From positions 1 through 63,431 of the forward strand of contig ONBA01000012.1 of the NCBI GenBank assembly GCA_900315975.1: 63,431 bases of DNA. The letters are read 5' to 3'. Below, in pieces: positions 56,039 through 63,431 of this stretch (its first letter is position 1; the number at the start of each line of letters is the position of its first letter). A program made the position numbers and the translations under genes. This stretch comes from an uncultured Ruminococcus sp. (lineage in GTDB: Bacteria > Bacillota_A > Clostridia > Oscillospirales > Ruminococcaceae). The notes under the pieces are model-generated. The model saw only the letters and a list, made by a program, of their open reading frames with translations. It was not told the origin of the DNA and did not search any database.

Positions 56039-57771
56039 TCGTAATAATTCGGGTCGATTGCAATTGAAATATCAAACGATAAAAGTGACTCAGCCATTGT
56101 TTCGGGGTAGCCGAGGCCTTCAAACGTATGAACCTTGCCCTCGTCGTCGTTATATTCAACAGTACCGTCCTCGTACACGCGGATTGTCAGTACTCTGTCA
56201 TTTACATTTGTCTCAACTGTGTAAACCGGTGTTTCGTCGCGGAAGCTGTCGCTGATAACGTCATTGCTGTAGTCGTAGCCGAAGAAAGCGTTCGACAGAT
56301 TCTTCTTCATATAATCTTCAACAGCTTTTCCGTTAACTTTTACTTCACCCATTTTGTAGAGCGAGCCAAACGGAGGATAACTTGACGAAATCTCAGGGAA
56401 TGCTTTGCTGATACTTGTATCGAGACCTACAGTATCGTAGATGAGATAATAGCTTACATTCTGTTCACCATTTACGTAATCAATAACTTCAAGCTTACCG
56501 ACGTCGTAGAATAACATTGACCACATTGATTCTTCACAGAAGAAGTCATAACTGCTAAATCCAAGCTGTTTGTTGTAGAAATCACATCCGGGTTTGCAGA
56601 AATATGCCTGAATATCGTCAAAGTCGCTGATTTTTCTGAACTTTGTTTCACAGAAGAAATCATATATCACCTGCTTGCCTTCATCAGAAAGCGGTTCATT
56701 CTCGAAATGCTTCTGCGAGTGGATAGATACATTTTCGCTGAGCATATTCGCGCAGACGAGTTGATCGCCTGTGACGATACTGTCGGAGAAGAGAATCTCG
56801 TCAACAGCATTGCTGAAAGTATCGAAATCGTATGAATAGAACCACTTCTGACCGTACTCACGAACCTCTGCGATACCATTGCTGTAGAAGTAAGTGAGAT
56901 TACTCTTAACGCCAAGACTCTCAACATCATCATCTGTGAAGAAGTAAGCGGGAACTCCGTATACAACGCTCTCAGAATCAATAAGGCTGAAATCAGTCTC
57001 GGAGATAAGCTTGTCAAGCTCCATACGCTTCTCCTCGGAGATAGGTTCTTTAGATGAGAGACTTATTTCCTTGTATTCACGCTCTGCGATTCCTGCAAGC
57101 GGCGGAACTGCTGTTCCCACATCAGGGAATACCGCGTCGCGGTCGGGATAGATGCAATTCTCGATGCGTTCAATCATTTCCTCACACTTGACACTGTAAT
57201 AAATATCATTTTCAAGCTTTGAACCTCTCAGAACAGCGCGGTCATCGTTGAATAATACAAGTTCGAGCGAATCATCGCCGTATTTGGCTTCAAAGTAAAA
57301 TAAATCCTTAGCTTCACTGATATTTCCGAACTGTGATTCTTCAATTTCAGTCCACTCATATTCAGATACTATATTTTTTATATCATTTCTTTGTTCTGCT
57401 GTAAGTTTTATTGAAGACTGACAAACGAACTCCATATCAAGTAATTCGTTTATCTCTGCGGGGAGACTGCTTATCCCTGTCTCTGACATTTCAGATGCAT
57501 CGGAAGCGGACTCTCCGCCGCCGTTCTTAGGCATAAAGTGTATACCTGTACCTACTCCCGCTGCAAGAACTGCACACGCCGCAACTGCGGTAATAGTACG
57601 TCTTATAGGGTGGGACTCAACCCTCTCAACACCGGAAACGTGGTCGTTATGACCGATATCGTTACGCTTTTCAGCGGCATAAATGTCATCACACCGGTCA
57701 ATTATACGGTTTTTGAGTTCATCGGGCATTGTGATATGCTCCGCTGACTTTCTGAGCTTGTCATCATTCAT
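56035..57771 (-). CDS. Anti-sigma-factor-like membrane protein
   Basis: A 578-residue protein overlapping the sigma gene as ATGA. The cytoplasmic N-terminus of 70 residues (MPDELKNRIIDRCDDIYAAE) is followed by one membrane helix (TITAVAACAVLAAGVGTGIHF) and a large extracellular part of repeated beta/alpha units (LSEKQVIYDF-type and YSVKCEEMIER-type). The small intracellular domain and position after an ECF sigma factor fit an anti-sigma factor, with a DUF4179/RsgI-like layout. The repeated outer region probably binds a polysaccharide or cell-wall signal. Confidence 0.7.
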   Translation of the reverse strand: MNDDKLRKSAEHITMPDELKNRIIDRCDDIYAAEKRNDIGHNDHVSGVERVESHPIRRTITAVAACAVLAAGVGTGIHFMPKNGGGESASDASEMSETGISSLPAEINELLDMEFVCQSSIKLTAEQRNDIKNIVSEYEWTEIEESQFGNISEAKDLFYFEAKYGDDSLELVLFNDDRAVLRGSKLENDIYYSVKCEEMIERIENCIYPDRDAVFPDVGTAVPPLAGIAEREYKEISLSSKEPISEEKRMELDKLISETDFSLIDSESVVYGVPAYFFTDDDVESLGVKSNLTYFYSNGIAEVREYGQKWFYSYDFDTFSNAVDEILFSDSIVTGDQLVCANMLSENVSIHSQKHFENEPLSDEGKQVIYDFFCETKFRKISDFDDIQAYFCKPGCDFYNKQLGFSSYDFFCEESMWSMLFYDVGKLEVIDYVNGEQNVSYYLIYDTVGLDTSISKAFPEISSSYPPFGSLYKMGEVKVNGKAVEDYMKKNLSNAFFGYDYSNDVISDSFRDETPVYTVETNVNDRVLTIRVYEDGTVEYNDDEGKVHTFEGLGYPETMAESLLSFDISIAIDPNYYE

Positions 57772-58277
57772 AATACTGACTCCTTTCTGTATGCTTCTTC
57801 GAGCAGTTTTCTGCCTTTTTGCAGACGCATTTTTACTGCTGAAGCCGACTTGTCTATCATCTTGGCGATTTCTTCAACTTTATATCCGTCGATGTAATAC
57901 AGGGTAAGGACTATTCTGAACTTATCCGGCAGAGACATGAGTGCTTCGAGGATATGACTGCTTTCTGTATTCTGTACAAGAGTATCAAGTGCGGACTCCG
58001 GCTCAGTAATGTGACGTTTGCGGTATCTTAGCATATCGCGGCATTTATTCGCCGCAACGGTTATAAGCCATGCTTTTTCGTGCTCACTGTCGGAGAATGC
58101 CGGTTCTTTTTTCATGTATGTTATATACGTTTCCTGAACCGCATCTTCCGCATCAGCATTATGTTTTAGTATGAGGAAGCAAGTCCTGTAGAGGATATCG
58201 CCGTATTCTTCTACAGCTTCACGTATAGCGTCGCTTGAAAGCAAATCTCTGCACCTCCTGTTTATATTGTTATACAC
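57768..58277 (-). CDS. ECF sigma factor
   Basis: A 169-residue protein. Region 2: DILYRTCFLILKHNADAEDA, then VQETYITYMKKEPAF with the -10 recognition helices; region 4: FRIVLTLYYIDGYKVEEIAK, then MIDKSASAVKMRLQKGRKLL. It is ECF sigma of the SigI/Sig24-like type. It precedes its anti-sigma partner in one operon. Transcription probably depends on a perfect dyad (ATACACGTGTAT) and a hairpin upstream. Confidence 0.9.
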   Translation of the reverse strand: MYNNINRRCRDLLSSDAIREAVEEYGDILYRTCFLILKHNADAEDAVQETYITYMKKEPAFSDSEHEKAWLITVAANKCRDMLRYRKRHITEPESALDTLVQNTESSHILEALMSLPDKFRIVLTLYYIDGYKVEEIAKMIDKSASAVKMRLQKGRKLLEEAYRKESVL

Positions 58278-58326
58278 GTGTATTTTACAGCACCTTTTCA
58301 GGTGCTTTCACTATATACACGTCTGA
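58272..58326 (-). promoter_or_regulatory. Regulatory region of the sigma operon
   Basis: The palindrome ATACACGTGTAT (58272-58283) and a second ATACACGT (58315) flank the hairpin AGCACCT-N4-AGGTGCT (58289-58306). GGAGGTGC is the ribosome site. Repeated ACACGT boxes suggest an autoregulated ECF promoter or a repressor site. Confidence 0.5.
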
Positions 58327-58371
58327 AAGACAGAAAAGGTCAATTTTTTTTGAAAAAATTTTTTCAGAACA

Positions 58372-58402
58372 AAAAACCGGCTACTTTACAGTAACCGGCT
58401 CA
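58372..58402 (-). terminator. Terminator of the dockerin gene
   Basis: Leftward reading: GCCGGTTAC and GTAGCCGG around TGTAAA, followed by TTTTTTG. Confidence 0.7.
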
Positions 58403-58438
58403 GAGTGTCAAAAACCTGATTGTTGTTACAAGTTTATC

Positions 58439-58457
58439 GGACGACCAACGGTCGTCC
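58439..58457. repeat. Palindromic intergenic repeat
   Basis: GGACGACC-AAC-GGTCGTCC, an 8-bp perfect hairpin with a CCCTA end. Palindromes of this shape are frequent intergenic elements in Ruminococcus, to my recollection. It is not needed for termination. Confidence 0.6.
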
Positions 58458-58492
58458 CTACATAATTAAGCTAAAAAACAATGTCTTATATT

Positions 58493-59248
58493 TCATCGCT
58501 TGATATTCCACTTAGGCTCTCCACCTGTTGAAAGAGCTGAATAATACGAAAGAATGTCAGAAGCGTCCTTGGAGTCAACTTTTTCATCGCCGTTGACATC
58601 AGCGGCTGCACGCTGTTTTTCAGTCATGACAGACTCTCCGGAAGTTGCCCTTGAGGAATATTCAGCAAGCACGTCGGAAGCATCGGAGGAATTAATGGTC
58701 TTGCTGTCATTAACATCACCGTACATGAAGAAATTATTATGCACAGCCACTATTTTAGCGCCGGTCGAATCAATAGTAACGTCGCAGTCATTACCGGACG
58801 CTGCATCATCAACCTTGAAAATATACTTCATTTCCTTAAAGCTTTCGGGGTTATCGTGCTTATCAGGTACAGTAAAAGTATCCGTATAAACGGCAGACTG
58901 GTCACTGAAATCACCGCCTATTGCGGTAATTACAAGGTTATACTTGCGGAAATCGTCATTGGTAGTATCTCTTCCTTCAATATCGAATGAATAGGTACCT
59001 GCCGCCGGAAGTTCACTATTATAATAAGGCAGAGCATCACCCTCGGGCGAATCGAAAGATATCTCGGCAACTGCGGATAATCCTTCCGGCAATTCCACAA
59101 CAACTGTACCATTCACATCAGAGGGATTGAAATGCTGAAAAACCGGCTTCTGCTTGACGATATCACTGGCGGAGACTGTGAAATCAGTTGCTGAAACAGC
59201 TGCTGTAAGCATAAAAGCAGCTGTCATCAAACAAAGAGTTTTCTTCAT
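58493..59248 (-). CDS. Secreted dockerin-containing protein
   Basis: A 251-residue protein with a signal peptide (MKKTLCLMTAAFMLTAAVSA). Residues 25-165 form a beta-sandwich-like domain. Residues about 175-245 are a type I dockerin with two Ca-binding segments: GDVNDSKTINSSDASDVLAE and ADVNGDEKVDSKDASDILSY. A dockerin attaches proteins to a cohesin scaffold, so this organism makes a cellulosome- or amylosome-type complex. The first domain has no recognised enzyme motif; it may bind carbohydrate. Confidence 0.9.
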   Translation of the reverse strand: MKKTLCLMTAAFMLTAAVSATDFTVSASDIVKQKPVFQHFNPSDVNGTVVVELPEGLSAVAEISFDSPEGDALPYYNSELPAAGTYSFDIEGRDTTNDDFRKYNLVITAIGGDFSDQSAVYTDTFTVPDKHDNPESFKEMKYIFKVDDAASGNDCDVTIDSTGAKIVAVHNNFFMYGDVNDSKTINSSDASDVLAEYSSRATSGESVMTEKQRAAADVNGDEKVDSKDASDILSYYSALSTGGEPKWNIKR

Positions 59249-59262
59249 AATTCCGTCCTTTC

Positions 59263-60063
59263 TTACTGAACTTCGGCATAGAATTCTATCTCTGAAACTG
59301 TATCGCCGCTGTAAGTTATATTTAGTTTCTTTTCACCTGAAATGTAGCTTATCTTATCGCCTAAACCTTCACCGGTACCATACGCAGCTTCAACTTCATC
59401 GCGTGAACTTCCTATTCTGATACCCTTATCAGTAGCGTGTTCTCCGCCGGTTATCTTTATACTGTAGACAGTATAAACGTCGTCCTTTGAGGTGTAGCTT
59501 ACCTCGATACCCTCATACTCGTTTTTACAATTCAGTACCTCTGTTCCGTCAGGGAAAATTTCAGAGTCAATAGTCCTGCTGTTCTGAATATTCAGGTATT
59601 CATTAAATCTGCTAATATCGGTAAGCAGGTCTTCAAAGCCTACAGTTACAGACTTCTTTTCCGGTTCGGTCGGTGCCTGAGTAGTAACAGGCGGCGGAGA
59701 AGCCGGATTCAGCGGGGCATTTCCACGCGGCTTCGCAGTTTCGGTCGGAACAGCCGTAGTTTCTGATTTAGTGGGAGTTGCTTTCTCGCCGTTTGCGGTG
59801 AGTACAACCCCCTTCTGCTTCGATGAAACAGCTGTAGTTTTTGTAGATTTTTCTTTCGTAGATTTAGTTGACTTTGTTTTCTTGGTAGTCTTAGTAACTT
59901 CTGATGATGTCTCTGAACTTGAGACTGCCTCGCCCGATGCAACTGTCATTTCAGTAGCTTCTGTAGGAGAAATGTCCTCAACAGTAGCGTCGTTTCCGCA
60001 TGATACAGCCGAAACTGCACATATTGCCATAATTGCAGCGATTATTGCGAGATGTTTTTTCAT
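59263..60063 (-). CDS. Secreted lipoprotein with Ser/Thr/Lys linker
   Basis: A 266-residue protein. The signal peptide ends with lipobox VSAVSC. Residues 30-130 are a disordered Thr/Ser/Lys/Pro-rich region (ETSSEVTKTTKKTKSTKSTK). The C-terminal domain (residues 140-266) is compact with DDVYTVYSIKITGG, GIRIGSSRDEVEAAYG, and GEKKLNITYSG; the last part resembles a KWG/BLIP-like protein-interaction fold (xIxIGxSxxEVxxxxG). It lies between the dockerin and wall-repeat genes. Confidence 0.75.
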   Translation of the reverse strand: MKKHLAIIAAIMAICAVSAVSCGNDATVEDISPTEATEMTVASGEAVSSSETSSEVTKTTKKTKSTKSTKEKSTKTTAVSSKQKGVVLTANGEKATPTKSETTAVPTETAKPRGNAPLNPASPPPVTTQAPTEPEKKSVTVGFEDLLTDISRFNEYLNIQNSRTIDSEIFPDGTEVLNCKNEYEGIEVSYTSKDDVYTVYSIKITGGEHATDKGIRIGSSRDEVEAAYGTGEGLGDKISYISGEKKLNITYSGDTVSEIEFYAEVQ

Positions 60064-60081
60064 TTTAAGTTTTCCTCCGTA

Positions 60082-62022
60082 TCAGTAATACTTAGGTGTC
60101 AGATATTCCTTGAATTTGTATCCGACGCCGGTTTGTTTGGATGGGGTCTTAAGGTAATCATCGGTAACACCGGCCAATCCGTTGCAGGTATCGTAATTAA
60201 GCCACTGCCCCTTCACATAGACCTGATTCCAGTAATGTTCACTTGTACCTCTGCCGGTACCGTAAACTATTCTTGTCTGATAACCAGCCTGCTTGAAAAG
60301 AAGGTCGGTAACTGCGGCGAAGTAGTAGCCGACTACATATTTGTTATCCATAGCATAATCTGCAAACTTCGCCCAATCGTCACTCTTTATCTCTGAGTAT
60401 TTTTTCACATTGCTCATACTCTTGTACTCATTGTGAGCACACACATAATCGTAAACAGAATCGGGAGTCTTCTCTATAGACAACAGAATTTTTACCGCTC
60501 TGTTCTGAACTGACGAGAAAGGATAAGCCTTACCGTCACTTTCGATGTTATATCCAGCCAGTGTGGTATTTGTCAGCATCTGACCATTATTGACATCGAA
60601 GTAATATCTTGCACCGTCAATGGTATTCCAGCCGGTTTTCATAACACCGCTGTTATCGAAGTAATACCATGCATTATCAAGGTACTGCCAGCCTGTCATC
60701 ATTTTACCATTCGGGTCGAGGAAGTATTTTTTCCCGTCAATAACTATCCTGCCCGTCATCATCTTTCCGTTTGAAGGGTCAAAATAGTACCATGAACCAT
60801 CTATCCCCTGCCAGCCGGTAAGCATTTTTCCGGTACTTTCAAAGTAGTATTTAGAGCCGTCAATAATCTGTCTGCCGGTCTGCATGATACCGCTTTCGGG
60901 GTCGAAGTAATAGCTTTCATTTCCGAGTTTCAGCCAGCCAGTCCGCATAGCGCCGGTGCTGTCAAAATAATATCTTGCATCACCTATATCGAGCCAGCCG
61001 ACAGCTACTGTACCGTCGTCACTTATGTAGTACTTTTTACCATTTATGATACGTCTGCCTGTGAGCATCTCGCCGGTAGAGTCATCAAAATAGTAAAGCT
61101 TACCCTGATAATTCACAGGTCCTTTTTTCTGTTTTCCGTCGTAGTTATAGAAATACTTTTTGCCGTCGATAGTAACGATACCGGTACACATTTTATAGTC
61201 GCTGCCGAAATAATACTTTTCACCGTCGTACGAAACGTGCCCCCTTATCCTGCCCTTACCCGGGTCGATGAAATAGTAATCGCTTCCTACTTTAGCAACG
61301 TACTTTGCAGCTTCACCGGTTTCGGGATAGTAATAGTAGTACTTGCCGCTGAGATTTTTCCAGCCGGCAGGAGCCTCGCCCTCATCACCGAATACATACG
61401 GAAAGCCGTCGATAGTGATGTTTCCGACAGCAAGGGTCATGTCCTTGCGGACGTAATATGAACTGCCGCCGTAATTGACAAAGCCATTTTTCTCCTGCAT
61501 GATACCATTATCGTCGTAAAGGTAGTAAGTACCGTCGGAATTCTTTATTTTTCCGGTAGTTTTGCCCTCTTCTCTGTCGATGAGATAGGTATTTCCGCAG
61601 TATTCGATTTTGCCGTAAACAGGCTTACCGCTTTCGGGGTCGTAATATTTTCTCACACCGTCAACAGTTCTCCAACCGGTTTTAAGGGTACCGTCCTTAG
61701 AGAAGAGATACTTTTCGCCGTCAATAGTCTGAACACCAGTGAGAGGAACTCCATTCTCGTCGTAATAGAATATCTCGCCCTCAGAAACTCTTACCCACTC
61801 AGAAGTATGAGTTTCCGGCGAATCGGCAGAAGTTTCAGATATTTCAGCCTCTGCGTCCATAACTTCCGCAGTTTCCTCGCCGCATAAAGTCGTTATCTCA
61901 TCATATTCATCTGCCGCAGCAAAAACTGTTTCCTCATCAGCATACGCAGCGAAAGGAGCGGCTGCAAGTATCGCAAGAGCCGCTGAAAATGCGCAGACAA
62001 GCGCTTTTTTATGTTTTTTCAT
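60082..62022 (-). CDS. Cell-wall/glucan-binding repeat protein with transglutaminase-like domain lacking Cys
   Basis: A 646-residue secreted protein. Signal peptide (LVCAFSAALAILAAAPFAAY), an acidic region, then about 18 choline/glucan-binding-type repeats (for example TGWQGIDGSWYYFDPSNGKM) from residue 75 to 480. The C-terminal 150 residues resemble a transglutaminase-like peptidase core: YFAAVTDLLFKQAGYQTRIV, EHYWNQVYVKGQWLNYDT (His and Asp present). At the position of the nucleophile the sequence reads VVGYYFAAV, with Tyr where Cys is expected, so a non-catalytic binding role is likely. Confidence 0.8.
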   Translation of the reverse strand: MKKHKKALVCAFSAALAILAAAPFAAYADEETVFAAADEYDEITTLCGEETAEVMDAEAEISETSADSPETHTSEWVRVSEGEIFYYDENGVPLTGVQTIDGEKYLFSKDGTLKTGWRTVDGVRKYYDPESGKPVYGKIEYCGNTYLIDREEGKTTGKIKNSDGTYYLYDDNGIMQEKNGFVNYGGSSYYVRKDMTLAVGNITIDGFPYVFGDEGEAPAGWKNLSGKYYYYYPETGEAAKYVAKVGSDYYFIDPGKGRIRGHVSYDGEKYYFGSDYKMCTGIVTIDGKKYFYNYDGKQKKGPVNYQGKLYYFDDSTGEMLTGRRIINGKKYYISDDGTVAVGWLDIGDARYYFDSTGAMRTGWLKLGNESYYFDPESGIMQTGRQIIDGSKYYFESTGKMLTGWQGIDGSWYYFDPSNGKMMTGRIVIDGKKYFLDPNGKMMTGWQYLDNAWYYFDNSGVMKTGWNTIDGARYYFDVNNGQMLTNTTLAGYNIESDGKAYPFSSVQNRAVKILLSIEKTPDSVYDYVCAHNEYKSMSNVKKYSEIKSDDWAKFADYAMDNKYVVGYYFAAVTDLLFKQAGYQTRIVYGTGRGTSEHYWNQVYVKGQWLNYDTCNGLAGVTDDYLKTPSKQTGVGYKFKEYLTPKYY

Positions 62023-62097
62023 GATACTGCTCCTGTGACTTCACATTATCTTCCAAAGCAGCTTCAAAAAGAAACTGCCGGAAAGCAATAACTTGAA

Positions 62098-62345
62098 GCT
62101 GCCGCTTTATCGGCAGCGGCTGCCGTAATATATACTATATTCACTCGCAGACCAAAAAAGTCCGCGGACATAGTCATGAAGAAATCCACTGACTATACAA
62201 AATAATCAATGTCTGCTTGTTTTGCCCTTTAGGGCAAAAATGAGCTTGACATCAAGAAACGTGATGTGCAAATTCCCCATATTATAAAGAATTTGCGCTC
62301 ACCGAACAAAGTTCGGGGCAATAACCGCCATTAGGCGGTTATTGC
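62098..62345. other. Cluster of six inverted repeats upstream of the wall-repeat gene
   Basis: Within 250 bp are: GCTGCCG/CGGCAGC (62098), ATAGTCA/TGACTAT (62170), TTTTGCCCT/AGGGCAAAA (62220), ACATCA/TGATGT (62249), CCGAAC/GTTCGG (62302), and a 12-bp perfect GCAATAACCGCC hairpin (62318-62345). The rest of 62023-62447 is intergenic without a gene. The strand and function are unknown; a structured leader RNA or protein-binding array is possible. Confidence 0.6.
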
Positions 62346-62399
62346 GTACACATTAATTATACTATACAGCACAAAAATTGTCAACGGTAAACATTGCAT

Positions 62400-62442
62400 G
62401 AAAAAAGCTCTGCTATCGCATATACTGCAATAACAGAGCAGA
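62400..62442 (-). terminator. Terminator of the AraC gene
   Basis: Leftward: CTCTG-TTATTGC stem pairs with GCGATAGCAGAG, followed by CTTTTTTC. Confidence 0.75.
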
Positions 62443-62447
62443 ATGTG

Positions 62448-63209
62448 TCAGTTTTCCTCCTCAGAAAGAGCCATGAAATCCGGCAGGCGGTAACGTTTTT
62501 TGTATTCGCGCGGAGTCATTTCCATATAGCGCTTGAAAATCTTGATAAAGTAACTCTGTGAACTAAAGCAAAGCAGTGTACTTATTTCGAGGTCGGTATA
62601 CTCAGAAAAGCGCAGAAGACTTGCCGCCTCTTCAATTTTTTTACGGTTTACATAGTCGCTGAATGCCATACCGGTCTCAGACTTGAAAAGCCGCGATAGA
62701 TAAGCGGAACTGATATGAAGATGTTCAGCGGCATCATTTATCATGATACGGCTGTGAAGATGTTCACTGATAAAGTCGAGAACACGAACTATCTGCTTTG
62801 AATAGACACTGCTGTTGCGTACCTTTCGCATACGTCGGGTATACTCCTCTATCATTTCCATATGAGCCGAGTGCACCTGTTCAGCAGCGGTAGACTCGTC
62901 TGCCTTCATGATATAGTAGTCGCTCATGCTGTAAGCTTCTTCCGGAGTCATTCCGCTGTTTATGCAAAAACGTGCTATCAAAGCGGCAGAAATGGTGAAA
63001 TGGTACTTGAGATTTCTGAGCGGGTCTTTGCTGAGTATACCATAGCCCTTGCTGCAAAGCGGAGTAGCGTAAACACGAACGAGTTCAATATTTCCTGCGC
63101 AAATGCTCTGATAGCACGCTATTTCGCGATCGAAAGAAGCATATTCAAAGTCCTCCTCCCTGTTAGAGAAGAGGTGTGAAGCGATATATTGCTGCGAATA
63201 GCTGTTCAT
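62448..63209 (-). CDS. AraC-family transcription regulator
   Basis: Start at MNSYSQQYIASHLFSNREED (253 residues) with GGGAGGTC upstream; a longer frame is not preferred. The N-terminal 150 residues form a helical sensor domain (YHFTISAALIARFCINSGMT). The C-terminal AraC/XylS DNA-binding domain is complete: RIMINDAAEHLHISSAYLSR, FKSETGMAFSDYVNRKKIEE, AASLLRFSEYTDLEISTLLC, and SQSYFIKIFKRYMEMTPREY. The target is unknown; it is divergent from nothing visible and stands alone. Confidence 0.9.
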   Translation of the reverse strand: MNSYSQQYIASHLFSNREEDFEYASFDREIACYQSICAGNIELVRVYATPLCSKGYGILSKDPLRNLKYHFTISAALIARFCINSGMTPEEAYSMSDYYIMKADESTAAEQVHSAHMEMIEEYTRRMRKVRNSSVYSKQIVRVLDFISEHLHSRIMINDAAEHLHISSAYLSRLFKSETGMAFSDYVNRKKIEEAASLLRFSEYTDLEISTLLCFSSQSYFIKIFKRYMEMTPREYKKRYRLPDFMALSEEEN

Positions 63210-63352
63210 AAACTGACCTCCCACGATTTTTTTGTTATTATAGCACAAAATCGGGGCAATGTCCAGCACATTATTAGAACTTTTTCATTTTATATGCATT
63301 TTCTATCGGTATTACGGCTTTTCTGAAACTTCCGTGAAATCATATAATTGAC

Positions 63353-63384
63353 TTCTACCAAAAATTTCTACCGGATTTTCTACC
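63353..63384. repeat. Three TTCTACC direct repeats
   Basis: TTCTACC at 63353, 63366 and 63378 with 12- to 13-bp period, upstream of the AraC gene. No gene is seen in 63270-63431. Confidence 0.5.
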
Positions 63385-63431
63385 AAAATCACTCGATTTT
63401 GAATTTCCTATTTCGTCCTCAGTTTTGTCAC

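Overview
The window comes from a low-to-mid GC Gram-positive anaerobe of the Ruminococcus type (Oscillospiraceae). This rests on a secreted protein with a type I dockerin, lipoproteins with Thr/Glu-rich linkers, a cell-wall-repeat protein, an [FeFe]-hydrogenase-like sensor, and a cotJC (spore-coat / manganese-catalase family) gene. No sequence search was possible, so families are named from motifs and gene order.

Positions 1 to about 35,285 are the right part of a siphovirus-type prophage. The late genes run leftward on the minus strand: terminases, portal, MuF-like head protein with an ADP-ribosyltransferase tail domain, an accessory trio including an Acb2-like anti-CBASS protein, scaffold, capsid, connectors, tail tube, chaperones, tape measure, tail tip, fibres and holin. 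Upstream (18.3-31.2 kb) lie the early genes: small zinc proteins, MazG-like protein, O-type replication protein with internal iterons, SSB, ERCC4 nuclease, PD-(D/E)XK protein, SMC-like ATPase, antirepressor and Cro. A divergent AT-rich lysogeny block (CI, ImmA-like protease, unknown gene) and a large serine integrase read rightward. The left end of the prophage is outside the window.

Positions 35,277-50,985 hold the main discovery. A piece of cotJC (35,277-35,384) follows the prophage integrase directly, and its in-frame continuation resumes at 50,555. The 15.18 kb between them is a second integrated element with its own serine integrase at its right end. Joining the two element ends gives a near-perfect palindromic attP, and joining the cotJC pieces restores a continuous reading frame. 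cotJC is therefore split at two sites by two unrelated serine-integrase elements.

The second element carries no phage or conjugation genes. Its cargo is signalling: a sugar-binding-type lipoprotein, a membrane protein with a degenerate GGDEF domain, a DivIVA-like coiled-coil protein, an HydS-like [FeFe]-hydrogenase sensor, and an operon of BspA-type LRR protein, Ser/Thr kinase with zinc ribbon, VWA protein, PP2C phosphatase and a Gln/Gly/Tyr/Pro-repeat protein. The kinase-VWA-PP2C set resembles the TerY-P triad. I infer a redox/H2-responsive phospho-signalling island.

Positions 51-63.4 kb are ordinary chromosome: a penicillin-binding lipoprotein, a small protein between 18-bp direct repeats, a LacI regulator, a DUF5662-like protein and a GH3 lipoprotein on the plus strand. 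On the minus strand follow an ECF sigma/anti-sigma pair, the dockerin protein, a lipoprotein, a wall-repeat protein with a transglutaminase-like domain lacking its catalytic Cys, and an AraC regulator.
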